A stretch of DNA of 19,593 nt from Termitomyces sp. T153 (taxonomy: Eukaryota > Basidiomycota > Agaricomycetes > Agaricales > Lyophyllaceae). The position numbers and the translations under genes are program-made. The stretch is from positions 1-19,593 of the forward strand of contig JACKQL020000273.1 in assembly GCA_018296165.2 (NCBI GenBank). Reading direction: 5' to 3'. Shown in pieces: positions 17,981 to 19,593 of this stretch (its first letter is position 1; each line of letters starts with the position of its first letter). The notes under the pieces are model-generated. The model was not told the origin of the DNA. It searched no databases and worked only from the letters and a program-made list of their open reading frames with translations.

Positions 17981-19006
17981 ATCATTGAAATCCTCTTCCA
18001 GATCAGCTTCATGTTGCTGTTCCCAACCTTGAAAGATTCTTTGAGCCATAGCTGCATTCAAAGGCCTATGTTCAGGATTCAGATCAATATGCTATTGAAC
18101 TTTGTTAATTAAAGTAGCATCTTGAAATAGTCTTGAACTGACCTCTGCTCTGAATAGCTCTTCTTCCTGTCTTGCTCTTTCCTGTCTTTCCTGACTCAAA
18201 ATAGCTAATGCCTGCTTCCTGTTCTGCTCTTGTCTCAGCCTTTGTTGCTCTTCTAATACAGCCAATGCTTGTTCATGTCTGATCTGGTAGTTTTCCATCT
18301 CCTGAGCAACATTAGGAGCAGGGGGAGGTGGAGCAGGTCTGATTCTTCTAAGTGCAGGAGCAGGTAGAAGAGGCACCATTCTGGGTATAGGATGCTGTAA
18401 AGGAGCATTCCATCCTTCAGGCAAAATAGTTTGAGGAATGATCACTGTAGGTTGAGCAATAGTGGGCTGATTGAGCCTATTGTCCCTTCCATATACAACA
18501 GATAGAGATGGCATCATGATGGGCATAGAATTCTCCATAGGAACTTTTCTCACTCTTCTAAGTGGAGGAGCAGGTGGAGGAGGCACCATTCTAGGAATGG
18601 GATTCTGCAAAGGAGCATCCCATCCTTCAGGCAAAACAGTTTCAGGGATCACTATGGAAAATGGATCAGCAGCAGCAACTGGCTGCCTAATAGGTCTTCC
18701 TGAAGAGCTAGAAGTGGTGGCTATAGCTTGATGATTAAGCCTCAAACCCTCAGATCCCATACCCCCAGATCCCATAGATTGATTAATACCCCCAGTTCCC
18801 ATACCCCCAGGCCCAAATTGAAGTGGTGGAACAACCACAGTATTGATCTGTTCCAAAGATCTATTGTTTCTATTTGCTCGACAATTGTTAGGATCTGTCA
18901 TTTGTAACTGTTCAAGTCTCCTTTGATTCCTAGCTTGTTGCCTTTGGCTTTCAGGAGTAGTAGGTGGTTGCCTATAACATCCATTGTTAAGCAATTTAAC
19001 AGTCAA

Positions 19007-19046
19007 AAACCATTAAAATTGACTTGCATGATGAGATATTTGATGT
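19007..19046 (-). other. Upstream edge of RepHel open frame
   Basis: Short leader (atggtttttgactgttaaat on the minus strand) with an out-of-frame ATG ending at TAA. No clear start context for the RepHel. Confidence 0.3.
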
Positions 19047-19483
19047 ATCAATAGCTCAATGTGGTTAAGGAGTTACTAATAAGCTTGTTAGTCAACATCA
19101 ATCAATCAATAGATGTGATGAAACATACTTTGTCGTGTGGCCTCCTTTTCACAACTTCGGAAATGCCCATTGTTTGGTCATGTTGTGTCAAAAAACGCGC
19201 GAGGCATGAAAAACAGTGTCCACTAAATTGCGTTTGGCCTGTTTCACATGTGCAGGCTATTTGGCATGTTTTACACATGGTCAAAAGATAGTGTATATTC
19301 AGTAAAGTTGTATACTATAATTTTTTTTGGAAAAAATCTGTTCCAAGTGCGAAAAATAGCCAAGCTGCCCAAAAAGGAAGGTTCTTGGTCAGCAGCTGAC
19401 AAATTTTAGTCAGCACAATCCAAAGTCGTCGCATATATTGAGTGCACAGCCACTTTCCCAGGAGTCGTCCCATATATTATAGA
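19047..19483. repeat. Direct repeat of Helitron 5' leader, copy 2 (CpG-retaining)
   Basis: Counterpart of 12415-12877, with many intact CpG sites where copy 1 has TpG or CpA. It probably holds the RepHel promoter. The minus strand starts TCTATAATATATGGG. Confidence 0.9.
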
Positions 19484-19593
19484 TGAGCTACGCCCCGTGC
19501 CTTCGGCACGGGCCTGTAGCTCTTGCTTCATCCCAGACCCAACCTCACTTCGTTCGGTTAGGTCCTCAATATTCTACTCAATGCTTCATCCCA
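19484..19593 (-). mobile_element. 3' end of a further Helitron copy, cut by window edge
   Basis: Directly outside the 5' end of the long Helitron lie the same 3'-terminal hairpin (19485-19522) and 58-bp subterminal repeats (from 19522) that end the long element at 12880-13085, in the same orientation. CpG is intact (ccgtgccttcggcacgggc), so this is the best preserved version in the window. It implies another copy continuing beyond 19593. Confidence 0.78.
19485..19522. terminator. Helitron 3'-terminal hairpin, intact version
   Basis: gagctacgccccgtgcc / ggcacgggcctgtagctc with loop ttc: an almost complete 38-bp palindrome interrupted by two or three unpaired bases. Confidence 0.8.

Larger units (their letters stand above)
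13375..19006 (-). pseudogene. Helitron RepHel transposase (HUH Rep + Pif1 helicase), decayed
   Basis: RepHel proteins nick, rejoin and unwind DNA for rolling-circle transposition. In order: a Gln/Pro-rich N-terminus with two LPEGW modules (18092-18901), an acidic duplicated segment (17777-17980), a zinc-ribbon-like CPHCQALHF...CC (about 17520-17620), the Helitron-like N domain with QLYFYDHNQQLAFR (16563-17387), Rep HUH motif GLPHMHILIF (about 16230-16265), two-tyrosine motif KYIHKYIYKGHDR (about 15745-15785), and an SF1 helicase with Walker A SAGGCGKT, Walker B IWDEVPM, FGGDFRQTLPV, NKSQGQS and LYVALSQCTS. Introns are at 16069-16118 and 14836-14889. It is broken by TAG 18092, TAA 17513, TGA at 17492, 16563, 15602 and 14404 (Arg codons expected at most), and by frameshifts near 17418, 15868 and 14600. 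The open frame begins at TTG 19006. The first ATG is 18901, so the true start is uncertain. Expected length is about 1,800 residues. Confidence 0.92.
12878..19483 (-). mobile_element. Near full-length autonomous-type Helitron, inactivated
   Basis: About 6.6 kb. The 5' end is taken as TCTATAATATATGGGACGAC on the minus strand from 19483 (Helitrons start TC). The 3' end is taken at 12878, right after the GC-rich hairpin (12880-12916) and 58-bp subterminal repeats. It encodes one long RepHel frame (HUH Rep, Y2 motif, Pif1-type helicase), the hallmark of rolling-circle Helitrons. A canonical CTRR end is not evident at the exact joint (the bases there are ...tagctt or ...tagctca), so the 3' boundary is uncertain by a few bases. 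Both ends abut further Helitron sequence rather than unique DNA, which suggests a head-to-tail array. Confidence 0.8.

Noticed and set aside
18092..19006. N-terminal Helitron frame as a separate, second Helitron gene
   Set aside because: After its TAG the same frame continues directly into the RepHel (HIDLNPEHRPLNAAMAQ), so one gene broken by a stop is the simpler reading, though a separate gene cannot be fully excluded.
19485..19522. Palindrome as a bacterial-type intrinsic terminator or tRNA-like element
   Set aside because: No U-tract follows, the context is a fungal Helitron end, and no tRNA cloverleaf can be drawn.

Overview
The window looks like a transposon graveyard from a filamentous fungus, most likely a mushroom-forming basidiomycete (Agaricomycetes). 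Three things suggest this: introns of about 50-80 bp, a Plavaka-like (CACTA superfamily) transposase remnant, and fungal-type Helitron RepHel, epsin, Yar1-like and Mcm5 sequences. No intact, functional protein-coding gene could be supported. Every recognisable reading frame is broken by stops or frameshifts, and most changes look like C-to-T (or G-to-A) at CpG: Arg codons become TGA, TGC, TGT, TGG or CAG. The left 7.9 kb is almost free of CpG.

Left part (1-10990): a decayed Plavaka-like transposase (1-1062), a degenerate minisatellite (1425-2080), an intron-containing epsin pseudogene (2846-4452), an old solo LTR with a 5-bp target duplication TCTGA (5026-5657) inside an unidentified reading frame, a CTAG-rich repeat tract (5880-6760), a Yar1-like ankyrin pseudogene (7082-7685), a young CpG-rich solo LTR with target duplication TTGAC (7976-8973), and two separated pieces of an Mcm5 helicase gene on the minus strand (6988-7086 and 10077-10190). 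These host-gene copies keep introns, so they arose by DNA-level duplication or capture rather than retroposition.

Middle (10990-11400): an AT-rich block with repeated TGTTTCTCAAGA motifs and a 76-bp imperfect palindrome. It abuts the truncated end of a Helitron and may be part of another DNA transposon.

Right part (11400-19593): what looks like a head-to-tail Helitron array on the minus strand. A near full-length element (about 19483 down to 12878) encodes a decayed RepHel protein with HUH Rep motif, two-tyrosine motif and Pif1-type helicase. Its 3' end (58-bp repeats plus a GC-rich hairpin) is directly followed by the 5' end of a second, truncated copy (12877 down to about 11400). The 3' end of a third copy (19484-19593) directly precedes its own 5' end, so the array continues past the right edge. 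CpG content gives a relative order of ages: the left half oldest, the Helitron coding region intermediate, and the 7976-8973 LTR and the Helitron ends near 19.5 kb youngest.
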